Assembly: GCA_009869945.1 (NCBI GenBank)
Contig: WIXG01000158.1
Location: 1-64,000, forward strand
Length of the DNA stretch: 64,000 bases
Reading direction: 5' to 3'
DNA from: Mesaphorura yosii
Lineage: Eukaryota > Arthropoda > Collembola > Poduromorpha > Tullbergiidae
Part shown: positions 36,904 to 48,800 of the stretch, piece after piece
Layout: each line of letters opens with the position of its first letter
Numbering within the stretch: position 1 is the first letter of the stretch
Notes under the pieces: generated by a model
The model's database searches: none
Seen by the model: the letters and a program-made list of their open reading frames with translations, nothing else
Told to the model about the DNA's origin: nothing
Made by a program: the position numbers and the translations under genes

Positions 36904-39900
36904 CTAATCGTAGCCGTCTTTGATCATGTAGTTGACTGCTTCGTGGCCGTGGTCTGCCTTTTCTTGGCCCACACCTACGCCTGTGCCCTGTTCTTCGTGA
37001 TGGTAATGGCAGCGACATCTGCAGTGGCAACAGCGCTCCCGCTCCGAGCCGCCCAGGCCCACACCCACGCCTCGGCGGTGGTGCTGCACTCGCTTGCTCC
37101 CTCCGTTGAGGTTCTTCCCCTTCCACAACATGCAAACGTTGCCTTCGAGGCTCTCCAAAATGTTGTCGTCGGAGCTCTCGTGATTGTAGTCATTGTTGTT
37201 GTTGATTTTGCGGCCACCCGCGCCGTGCCGTGGGCGTGGATGCGCGTGCGGCCCGTCGAAATCGTCGTTTGAGTCGTCGTCCACATCCACGTCCACGTCG
37301 TCTTCCTCCTCGTCAAGCGTGCTCGAAACGGAGCGTTTCATGACGAGCAGCGGCGGCGGAGCGTCGGCGTCGTTGCTCGAAGCCAGTGCGAGCGCGACTT
37401 CCTCTTCGGCTTCGAGCGGCGGAGTCGTGAACGACTTGCTTTTCTGGAAGGACTCGAACCCTGGAGTCTTGTTGCAGTTGCTGCTTCCGTCCGAACCCAG
37501 CGACATGTCCGTCACTTTCGAGTCGCAGTCGCCGCAGGCGTAGCCCGACGCGGTCGTGGGGGACGAAGGAAGATTTAAATGCAGTTGTCTGGAAAGGCCA
37601 AGGCCGAGGCCACCGGCGCTCCCGCCAGAAGCCGTCAGGCGCGCTGAAGCCTCGTCCTGAATGAAGGACTCGTCCGTCTGAGTCTCTGTGCTCGTCGTCA
37701 TTTGACTGTCGACCATACACCCAAGCGCCTAGAGAAAATGAACCAAAAACCAATTAATCGACCGTTCCTTGGCTGAGAAGGAAAATTACGAATTTACGAA
37801 TTTACTTTCTCAACGTGTGGAGAATGCGGGCTTCGACGTGGTGACATCATTTTGGCATAATTTTCATAGCTCTTTGACCTCTTGTGTCTGTATCTTCGAC
37901 TGCGGATCCTCACACTCCCGGTTGTCGTGTCCAGAGAAAGCCCAGCAGCAGATTTACAGTGTTGGAGCGACGGCTTTGTTCCATCGCCATCGGCTTCATG
38001 GAGGACAGATTGCGGCTTGTGGCTGGAATTCAATTCGGAGTAGACCGCCTTGCCTGCCTTTCTCCTACCACCTTCGCCACCGATGCGATACTCGTCGTCT
38101 TCCTGATTGTCGTTATCTTCGTCGTCGTCGGCGCAGTCTGCAATGTCATCGAAGCAATCCCGCGACGCAGAAGCGGCCGCCGAAGCACCGATGACCTTGC
38201 TTGGCGAGAAGGGCGGGCTCGTGGCCTCCGAAGAGTCTTTCTTGTCCGCGTCGTCTCCAACGTTCGTCATGAGAATGGCCGTTCGTCTCCTGAAAGAGCC
38301 GTCGATGCTCGAAGATCCAGAGCCGCTTCGGGATTTGAACAACGGCTTCATTTTCCTGTGCTTGCCGCCGGTGATGCCGACTTTTTCTTCCCTCCTGAGA
38401 TAATTCATCGTTAAATTATTTTCAATTTAATTATAATTGAGTTCCACTTACTTTTTCAAGTCCTTCTCCCTCGCCTCCAGATGGCTCAGATAAGCATTGA
38501 GCTGCAGGTACAAATTTTGGGTTCTGTCGAGCTTTCGCATGTAATGCTCTCGGATGTCTTGGGCGTGCTTCAGCTCCTCCTTCCGTTTCCGAATCATGGC
38601 TTCCTCCGCCTTGGAGTGAGACTTGCGAGTTTTGGCCTTGACAAACTGCTCCTTCAGTTCCTCCTTCCATTTGCTCTGAATGCGAATGTACTGATCGGGT
38701 GGAGTGGCAAGAACTTCCGTAGCCGCCATTTCCAGGTGAAGAAGAATGTATTTGAATGAAGGGCGATTTCTCGCTTTTGGACTGCAGCATTGCTGAATGA
38801 GAATTTTGTAGCCCTGCAATAAATTCGGTGAAATCAACAAATTAAATCAGTGCCTACAGATTTTTACTGTTAAAAACTTACGCCTGGACACGAAGCAGGC
38901 AGTGGAAGCGACAGCGAGTCATTTCCAACTCCAAACATGATGGCTGACGAGTCCACGTCCTTGTACGGAGCTTCACAAGTAAGCAACTCCCAAAGCACGA
39001 CGCCAAACGACCAAATGTCTACTTTCTCGGAGCACGGCTCATTTCGAATTATTTCCGGAGCCATCCACGCTAAAACGAAAATAAACGGAATGCAAACAAA
39101 CGTGGTTCTCTCGGTATTCGTTAAGGTTATCTTATGACTATTCCGTAAAATTGATATCTTTTAAAACTTAGGTTACAATAGTAAACCTAGCCTCAAATTC
39201 TCCATTATTCGTAACTCTATTAATCTCTTCTCAAAAGGTTCATAATAAAGTTACTCCAAATGTTGACATACCGACAGTTCCAGCAAAGCTCATGATTTCA
39301 CTGATTTCGTTCCAGTGACGACACGTTCCAAAGTCACTGATCTTTGCAACTTCGTTGGCACCGATGAGAACACTGTAAATAGGCAAAATAAAAAAAATCA
39401 ATGATCCAAATTTTGATTCGCGTTCGCGGGAAAAAACAGATTTCAAAAACTGCCACCAAGCTTCGTACTTCGGACTTTTGAGATCCCTGTGAATGATTTT
39501 ATGGGAGTGGAGGTAATTCATTCCGCTCGCGATGTGTCTGCTCCATTCGACGAGTCGCTTCGGCGAGACTTCGTCACCACGGTTGATGAGTCCGTACAGG
39601 GTCCCCAGGGGGCAGTACTCCATGATTATGCAGTAGCACGGAGCTTGAGTGCAGACGCCCTTGAATTTGATGATGTTTGGATCGTTGAGTTTCCGGAGGT
39701 GCTTGATTTCAGTCTCTTTGATATCGCGCACTTTCTTGAGAGCAACCCACTCGTGACGGAGTTTTCCTTTGAAAACCGCACCTTGAGCGCCGGATCCGAG
39801 CCATTCCAGGTCGCTGATGTGCTCGAAAGGGATTTCCCAATCTTCACCTGCACAAAAACAGAAAATACGGCCGTAAATACAAATATGGCTGATTTCTTTG

Positions 39901-40594
39901 CTTCACGCTCATTTAATTAATTACCGGGTTGTTGATTTTTGAGATCATTAGAAGTGGCCTTCCCGATAATTGTCCAGACGGGCCGGAGACAGCCGAGGAG
40001 TCCGTTGAACCACCCGCCGTTCAGGGAACCCTTCGAGTGCCCTGCGAGCATCGAGAGCGAGGGGTCGGGCTCGTTTGTCGTCGCCGTCGTCGTGGAGCCT
40101 TCGTGCCCGTTGATGGCGACAACTGTGTGGGCGGTGGGGACGAAAGTGTTGGCGTGATTGTTGAAGCTGGTCCTGTTGGCCAGCCCAGCGCTTGTCGTCG
40201 TTGACGGTGGGACAGAAATGACGGTGCGCGTCGGCGGGAGCGATGTGCTCATCCATTCTGGGCCGGAGGAGCCACAGTTTGAGGGTTCTTGATTCTGGTG
40301 GATTGTTCCGGGAGAGACGTCAGGAACGCTCAGCGCCAAGTGGTTCAGCTTGTCATGGATCAGAATCACACTGAAAAGAAGATAAAAAATATAGGTTAAT
40401 CAGCTTCCAGGCGCAAGGCCCAGGACGCGTTCAAAACAGACAAAAACGTGGCGGCGGCGGCCCTGTAGGCAATTTTACCCATTTCGAAGGTTGCAGTTGG
40501 AATTCTCCACTGCCTCATCGTCCGTTTCTCGGTCGCTTCCGAGCGCACGGCAGCAGACGAACGTGTCACGGAGGAAAGTCCGATAAAGAGACAT
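36904..40594 (-). CDS. MAP3K13: Dual leucine zipper kinase (MAP3K12/13, wallenda type), isoform with the proximal first exon
   Basis: Coding exons: 40594-40479, 40370-39925, 39847-39469, 39372-39272, 39069-38882, 38813-38452, 38394-37806, 37728-36904; 1001 aa, in phase. Before the kinase lies [13 protein letters not shown] (about 164), the segment palmitoylated in vertebrate DLK. The kinase (about 188-430) shows Gly loop [15 protein letters not shown] with the catalytic Lys, [32 protein letters not shown] and GTVAWMAPE. A leucine-zipper region (about 470-531: [32 protein letters not shown]) serves dimerisation. The C-terminal half is Ser/Asp-rich and ends in a Cys/His cluster ([12 protein letters not shown]). 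DLK kinases activate JNK/p38 after axon injury and at synapses. Orthology to the shared ancestor of MAP3K12 and MAP3K13 is firmer than the choice of symbol. Confidence 0.95.
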
Positions 40595-42289
40595 TTCTAG
40601 TGCTAGTCACTAATCACAGTGTCAACTCGTACTCGCAGTGCGTACTTTCATTGCACAAGAATAAAAAGTCACAAGCACAGCACAGTCAAGAATCCATAAA
40701 CTGTCGACTCGGTCGGTCAGGACTCGAGACAAGACAAAGAAGAAATGAACTTCAAGTTTGGAGTAAACCGTCGATATTTATAACTTTTAAGCCCCTTCCT
40801 TTCCATCTGCCTGTTTTCTGCCTGCCGTTTTTTGATAGGAGCGCAGCTTCCTGGCTTGGCTCGACTTGTTTCAAAAGTAAATTAAGGTCCGATCGCTAAA
40901 AGAGCACTGAATACTGTTCTCAGCTGCTTTGCTTGTGGACCGAACGACCGACCAAAAGGCAACAGAGAATCGCATCATCATTTGCTCTTTGGCTCTTTCG
41001 CTTCGTTGCCTTCGCAGTTTGCAGAGCAGATTCGTTTCATCAGAAATTTCAGTGTCAGGCGAACGAAGACGCATTGCGTATTATCTTTACATTTGTGCTT
41101 ATTATGCAAAATATTACCACCCTGCAGCCTGGCAAAGGCCAAGCCAAACCAGGCAAAGCTAAATGAGCCATGTGCAGTACAGCAGTGCATGGAATTTGTG
41201 ATCTCTTCCAGCCGTTATCTGCGCACAGTTTAACTTTAACGTGGATAAAGTGCCTGAATAAACTACAAAGCGCTTTATCATGGCTCGACTCGACGGTAAA
41301 CATTCCATTCCACAGCCCACAGCGGCCAAGCTCCAGCTCCAGCTACTCCAGCAAGCACCTGAATACACACGACCGCGTACGTACGTAAGCAGTGACGGCG
41401 AATACTCGAAACATTAATGTTAATGGAATCGTCGTAAAAATAATGATGATGTATTAAATTGAAGCACGTCCTCACTGCTATGCGCTGACTGTAATTAATA
41501 GCACAGAGCAGTGCTGTCTGGATGGATGTGTTCGCAGGATGCTGCCAGGAATTAACGAATTCACATGTAAACAACAATCATTAAATGCGTGGACCAACAT
41601 CAAAACAGGGTTCATTATCGCATTCGCGGGATGCAAGAAACAAGAAACTAGTGAGAGTTTGGGATTTAATAACAGGAAACGGGTTAAAGGTTTAGTTACT
41701 TAACTTGTCATTGCTGATTTAGCGTTAAATACGCACTGAATGCACGTTGCACGGATTTCTTGAGCCTAAAACCTAAGCCTAAATAATACGCGGCATTGCT
41801 TACACGAGATCAGGCCGTAAAAACGACGAGACGAGAAAAGAAGTCATAGTGAAGGAGTCTTGTTTAATTGATATGATGAACCTTTTAACGATTTACTGGT
41901 TCATGTTTACGTTTCTGCCTGCCTACCGTGCCGTGGTCGTAGTTGTGTTTTGTTTTGTTCCTCGTCCTCGTGTTGAACTCGTGACTCTGCTCAACCGCAA
42001 TTAACTCAAAATCGTACCAGCAGACGCACACCCACATCGCGATCGGTTGCATTTCTGTATTATTATTATTGTTAATTAGTGCTAAATACGAACTGTTGAC
42101 CTTTTTGAACTAGCGGCTACCGCTACGGAATTTTTACTTTACGTAGAAGTTGATAAGTTCAAAGTGTGATAAACTCTGAAGTTGAAGCCGGAGCCCGACC
42201 GAGCCGATTCGCTAATAGCATGACATGTTAAATGCGCAGCGCAGCGCACTCACAGTTTGTTTGTCTTATCAGTTTTTGCATTTGCTCAC
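40595..42289. other. Promoter of the proximal DLK isoform and intron of the distal isoform
   Basis: About 1.7 kb without a recognised coding exon. The part just upstream of ATG 40594 should hold the 5' UTR and promoter of the proximal isoform. Short open frames between 40929 and 41577 overlap on both strands and look like chance. Confidence 0.4.
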
Positions 42290-42864
42290 CTGTCATCGTC
42301 ACGATGCGCCTGAGGCTGTGACTGAATTCGGAGATCATTTCCAGCTGCATTTCCACCATTTCCATAATAGTAATTGTAAAATTCCTGGCGCTCCTGTGTC
42401 TGCGAGTATTCTTCATGGTCGTGCACAATTTCTCTGATCTGCTGATCCTGCAGCTGGAGCGAGTCACTTCGGTCTCGATTGTTGGTGTTCGAATTCACAT
42501 TCGCATTCGCTGGCAGTGAATTTGTCTTGGCCAGGACCGTAGCCATTCTTGTACTGGGGCTTTTTTCTTCCGGGGTTGGACTTCGGGGCGGCGGCACAGG
42601 TGAAGAGTTTGTGACGAGGTTTCCACTGATAATACTAAGCGTACTATTGTAAAAGTTCTTATCCTGCAGCGCAGTGCTCGTGCTTCTCGACTTTGCTTTC
42701 ACGAGACTGTTGAGTTTCTTTTTGTAGTACTTGTCGTAAATGTAGTCTTGGTTGCTGATAATCGACCGGCCGTCAATGCCGCCGTCGCCCGTCGGAAGCC
42801 GCGACAGGGAGTACGATCGCTTGGAGGGATGGATGAAGCTCCCAATGTGTGGAAGCGTCTTCAT
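42290..42864 (-). CDS. MAP3K13: Alternative distal first coding exon of the DLK kinase (191 codons)
   Basis: The frame starts at ATG 42864, with an in-frame TGA six codons upstream and an acceptor (GAGCATTTCAG) just before it. It ends at donor GACAG|GTGAGC (exon end 42290) in phase 2. The exon at 40370 needs exactly phase 2, so this exon can replace 40594-40479 and give a kinase of 1154 aa. The 191 residues are polar (SYSLSRLPTGDGG, a Pro-rich PVPPPRSPTPEE, Asn and Gln runs, EFYNYYYGNGGN) with no known domain. If not joined it would be a short orphan frame ending just after the donor, which is less likely. Two promoters for two N-termini is the simplest reading. Confidence 0.7.
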
Positions 42865-45800
42865 CTTGACTGGAATGGGTCACTGAAATGCTCGGTTCAC
42901 TTTCACAACCGCCTGGAATGAGGAAAAATTCCATTTTGGAATGATTAAAAGACTTTCACTGTAAACCTGAGCTTAAGGAATGTCAAAGGTCACTGCCGCT
43001 TTTCATAATTGTCAAAATTAGCAGAATTCCAGCACAGTCGGACTAAAACTGGAGAATTATGCTGTCAGTTGAGCAAAAATAAGAGAAAATGCCACGTTTC
43101 TTTAATCTTCTTCCAATTAAAAGACGAAAACGAGTAAGCAGCAGATTAAATGCTCAAAAGTTGGAGCTCCGAGGGCTCGGATTGCACTAAACCCTGTCTA
43201 AAATCAGACAGGCCTGTCAGACTTCGAAGCTGCTTTCACTCGAGTAAAATAGCAAGCCAAAACCACAGCAGGGCAAGAAACCAAGCAAATGCATGGCGTA
43301 TTCCATTATTGTAAGTAGAAACAAGCAGCAAAAGCATTTCTCTACGTATCTCATTCAAGCAGGGCAGGAGCGAGCAGGAGAAATTCAGCCTTCAGCTTTC
43401 ATCTTTCGGTCTTGTTATTGTGTGGCCCGAAAGAAAGTTCGTACATTCCACAGTAGCTTTACGTAGCCTGGCTCGCAACTCGAGCGGAGCTTTCTATCGA
43501 TTTATTTTTATACACTCCCTTCTACGACATGGACTACGCCATGGGTTTTCTCCCACAACATCAGAGTTACGTAAATTTCTACCCGAAAACTACGAAAATA
43601 CTCTGCGCTACGCGAAACGTGGACCAACACGACTCTAGTCAGGACGGCGCTTCTCCGCTTCGCACTGCTCTTAAGTAAAATGCAGAACGGAACGACTCAA
43701 GCCAAGTCAAGAAAAAATCGAAATGTCAAGCTGTTTTGGTGCTCTTTGCTTTACACTGTTATCATGTTTCAGATGCGATGCGATTGTGATAGAAAGAAGA
43801 AAATGATGATCATGAACTTTGGTAGTGAGTTGGTGGGGATGCTGAGCTGTCTCAAGTCTCTAGCGACTTCAGCCTCTGCTATCAGATGCGGAGAAGAAAA
43901 AGAAAGTCATCTGGAGTTCATCTGGAAATACCCAAGCCCGAAACAGACGGACGCGACGCGATGCGGACAATCTTTAATAATGCATGAAGACGAATCGACA
44001 ATCGACGACTGAATGCGTGCGCCTTTCGCGAAATTCCAAGAATTCTTCCAAGAACTCTGGTTACCCTTTAAATTCTCGAACAATTTCTCGGAAGCATTGT
44101 CTACTTTATTGAGACGCTAATTGAAAAAATGAAGCAATAAAATAAAGCCAAATAAAGTGGGTCCGGCCGGTGTTTGGACACATTCCAGTTTCGGCACTAT
44201 GAAACGAGATCAAATTTATGGTCACGGGACATGCAATGCAATGCCACGCAAAAATGCGCCTTGACCTTCACACCGCAGGCCCGGCTTGCGGATTGAACTT
44301 TGCATTGGCTTACGTCATGCAACACCGCGACCGCCTGTTGTCCAGAGCACCAAGATGATAGCGCTGCTGGAGCAAGTGAAGTGTTCTCAATCTGAAAGTA
44401 ATTGCTTCCAATTACACTACAAATGTGTTCGGCGATGCGACAAAGGCAAAACTAAAAACTTGCATCTCACCTGAGCCGTGCAGTGCAAAATTTGAATCGA
44501 TACACGACACGCGTGGCTCACACTCTTCTACCCTGCCTTTCTGCGTGCCGTGCCGGAATTCTATTTCCAAAGGCAGAATAGAGTCTATCCGTCCCATTTT
44601 CGGCGTGTCAACACACGTCGGCAGGGCAGGTGAGAAAGTGAATTTGGGTCACCAGTCCGGTCGTCTGGTCGCCGTCTCCACGTGCCTTTGAACTTTAAGT
44701 CTCATTCTAATGGCTCCATTACGATAATGTGAAATGGGAATATTGCACTTTACGCTTAAACACTTATGATTTGTGTTAATGTGGACGAGTCGAATGTCGT
44801 GGGATTTCCACTGCAATGCTCATGATTTGCTTTTAGCTTTTCCTTTCACTCATTTTTCGCGATAAATTTCGCAATAGCAATTCGCATTTTGTACGAGTGC
44901 ATTTGTATTTACTCAATCGATATGCTCTATGCTTCCTTTTGTCGGGATGCTGGTTACATAATTTTTTCAATGCAATCAAGCGAGTATGGCTCGGCTGGAC
45001 TGGGCTGTGTGACCTGCTTTGATAACAGAATTCTCAGAATGCAGAATGAGAAGGTTTAGCGTTTAGCTGGACATCTGGTCGTAAATGATGACAACGCTTA
45101 TTGCATGATACTTATTCTCACACAGAACGAACTATGGATCATTGGTCGAACTTGTAGATGATTTTTATACCGTTTATCATTCGCGTTTACAAACGTAGAA
45201 AACGGCGTCCGCGTCTCTTAGACGATTCCGCTTACTTTATTGTAAAACCAATCTAAAATACAGGCTCACCTAAAAGGTCTCTCGATCAAATAAATCTCCA
45301 AAATGCTACACTGCACTGCTTTGCCACTCTGAAGTGAATCGAAAATCACTGCGACTGAATTCGATCGAGTCGTGATTCGAAAACTGAAAAGCTGGAAGCT
45401 GGAACTGGCAAAGGATGCCAAAGCCAAAATGCATACTTCACCTTTTCCTAATCGAAGCCACACGTACACTGAATGTACACGCAAATGATCAAATCAAGCC
45501 AGTTGAGATAGTGTGCATAAAATTCGCGATTCACAATTTGCGGTACCAAAAGTTGTGCTCGTGTTCTTATCAGTTCACCAACTCGACACTCGCTACTCGA
45601 CAACTCTCGACTCGATTTGGCACCCACTCTTATCATCGTGCGATAGCGAATAAGAGTGATAATCATGCGACCAGAAAGGTAGACGGCAAATGCGCAAACA
45701 GCAGGTGACAAAATCCTTGTCCTGCTTCGCTAAATTCGAGGTACTAACATTAAATATTCGCAATTCGCTCGTCCTTCTGCGGCATGGCAAAATAATAACC

Positions 45801-48800
45801 TTTCGTGGCATAAATTAGCGATTAGCGCACCTGGCATTTGTTATCGATTTTTGCTTTTGCAATTAATTCAATGACTCCTGGCTCGTTGACTCGTTGATGA
45901 CTTTAATGAGAGCAAACGCAGTTCGTATTTTATATTTCCACGAAAGAACCCAAGCAAGGCCACTATGACTACAAATTTCATGTACGTTGGCCTTTTTTTT
46001 GGCCCGGCCGGAGTGCGTGAAGTGAATGCGCCTGGCCTGGACAATATTTTCATTTTCGTTACGCTTCGCTGAATTTTTCTAAAACATGAACAGAAAAGGC
46101 TGAGGCTGAACAATGAACAATATCATTTTATGCCGTAAAGTGCGTTCAGTGTTAAGCGCTTAGCATGAAACGAAATGAAACAGGATGGGCTTTGGCTTTG
46201 ATTTGAGGGTCCAGGCACAGGTGTTTCATTGAGCGAACACAAAAGACCGCAGGCAAAGCTGTCTAAAATGGAAAACTTGAGGAGAATTCTTTGGATTTGA
46301 AACACAATTAAGCGTTTGCGTTAGCTACCCCTTAATCACGGTTCGCGTGTTTAGCAATTTAGTGGCCATTTTCCTCGGAATCGACTCCAGTTGTTGGTTT
46401 ATGAACGAAATCACGCCATGAGACATGACCGGCTGCGTCGCGATTTAGCAATTGACAATTTTAATTGTGCGAATACGCGAATTACTAATTGCGAATTACT
46501 CATCCGATTATTGACTCAATTGATAAGCAAAGTGCTACACGACCGCACCGCGATTGCGTGATGCAGACAGGCAAGCAAAATCAATCAAACCGGATTTTCA
46601 ATCGAAATGAGTCAGTTCGCATTCCAGAAGCGAAGCGAATGTTGAAGCAGAATAGAAGCTGGGCTGAGTAGCTGAGGCTCGTGCAAATAAAAAAACAGTC
46701 ACATTTACAGTTTATTATTGGCGATTGAAGTTTGATGGACTTACATTTTATCACAGCGGTGCTTACAGCTTACGTCAATCGTTCAATCCACTTTGACTTG
46801 ACACTTGTCCACGTCCCGTCCGCGTCCACGAGTCACCCACATAAAATTCTTGCAGAATTGCTCATAAAACACAAGAATTTTGTCACCCACGGCTTGGGCT
46901 TGAAAACACTTGAATTTGGGTCAGCAGAAAAGCGAGCAAAATAGAAATTTCGAGTGCAGTTCTCGAAAATCAACGAATCGAAGCCAAAAGAACGCTCGTT
47001 AATTAAAATCCACGATCCACGTAGCAAAGTAACCACGTCGAATGATGCAACGCGATGGCGATGTTTTCACTGTTGTGCTGCGCTCTCATAAAAATAGCCA
47101 AACTCAACCAGGATAAATCTTTATGATGGTAATCAGGCGTAATCAGCTTCAGAATCACGGACGGAGTCGAATATTAATGATGAATTAGCGATCTGCGACC
47201 GAGCTGTGACGTCAATCGAATCGATACTCGAGTATATGTGTTAAATACTCAAGTAATTTAGTAGGAGAAATTCAACACCAAACGCAAACATGAAGCACGG
47301 CACAGCACTTGACGCCAGAAATCCGAGGCGAAGGTGTTTTGGAACAAAATTCGGGCGTCTGAACACACAAATTATTGACTAAACTTGCAATATGGCGGCC
47401 GTACGACGAAATTGACCAACAAGGGCCCAAATACGTATTTAACGTGTAAAAAGCGAATTTGGCAATGCAATGCAATGGCTGCGAGAACTGTGAGTACCTT
47501 GATAACTGTTCTCAGAAGCTCTACTCTCTTAATTACTTTCGTGTTCGTGCGTACCTCACAAAATGAAACATGAAACCAGATATTTCTGCCTGCGCTGCGC
47601 TGCAGTTGCATTACAACCACCAAATACCAAATTCATACGTAAATTCATCAAGGCAAGGTGTACATTGTTGTGTAGCAGCCACCTTTAGCAGGCAATAATG
47701 AGGTAGATAAAGCTTGAAAGAAATGAGACGCTAAGCTTTAGCTTGGCTGCGAGGGTTGAAAATGTTTAATGTTTAATTTCGGAAGGGTTGCTGCTGCTTT
47801 TTTGCTGTTGAGCCCTCACATTTAACAAAAACAGGCGAGCGTACCATTAAACAATGGATTCAATGCAAGCAATGTACGGACGACGGACGGTGAAGTGAAG
47901 GAAGGGAAAGGCAACAGGTGTACGTTCAATGTTCAACTCCTCCGAAGTGAAGTACAGCAGTATAGCCAAGGTACAACAATTGAAATTTATACGTACGTAT
48001 TTCATGGGGACGAGGCTTTATTGAGCTTCGCGTTGCATTGCTGTAAAGCGAGTGGCTTGGCTTGGCCTGGCCTTCTTACGTTCATTGTTGGGAAATCCAC
48101 GTACACGTAGGCTTTTCAGCGTTCGCGTTCGACTGTTGAACTAAGTTGCGTATTCGTATTTCTTTTCGCAAGTCGCCCCAATCAGTCCGCAAAATAGACA
48201 CGCACGCGTACGGAATGAATTTAGCACCGTATTCGTAGTTATTCTGGACAAACGCCGTAAGAAATGACTCGTTTTAGCTCAACTACGACAGTCATTCAAC
48301 GAGTTGGCGATGCCGTTTCGTATACGCATTAATGAATCAATCGCACACGGCACGGTTGACGGCCACATCATGGGAAATCCGAAGACTGCGCCCGGCCCGA
48401 GTCAAAGTTTGATTCTGGGTCGATTTGCAAAAGAAGCGTAAATTTGTTTGCGTAAAACTCTGAAACAGCGAAACAGGTGCAAGATTTCATTTTCATCACG
48501 GATCGGCATCGCACTGGCTACACGCGTGGCAGCGCTGCGCTTGGCAATTGGCACGATTTTCGAGGGCAATCCCAAAAACCGGGTAGAAGCGCACCTGGGC
48601 TTTCTCACTTTCAGAGTCACGTATGAATCAGCGTCTGGGTCGTCGTCGTCTGTCGCCAATTAATGACGCCACGACCCACGACTTGGCAATGGGCACAAAA
48701 GCCACCCGCGAATGTGAATGAAAAATGAATGAACTCTGGCTTGGCATGGTTTGGCGAGGATAATTCGGAGAAACCTGCCGATTGGTGTCAGATCCCAGAC

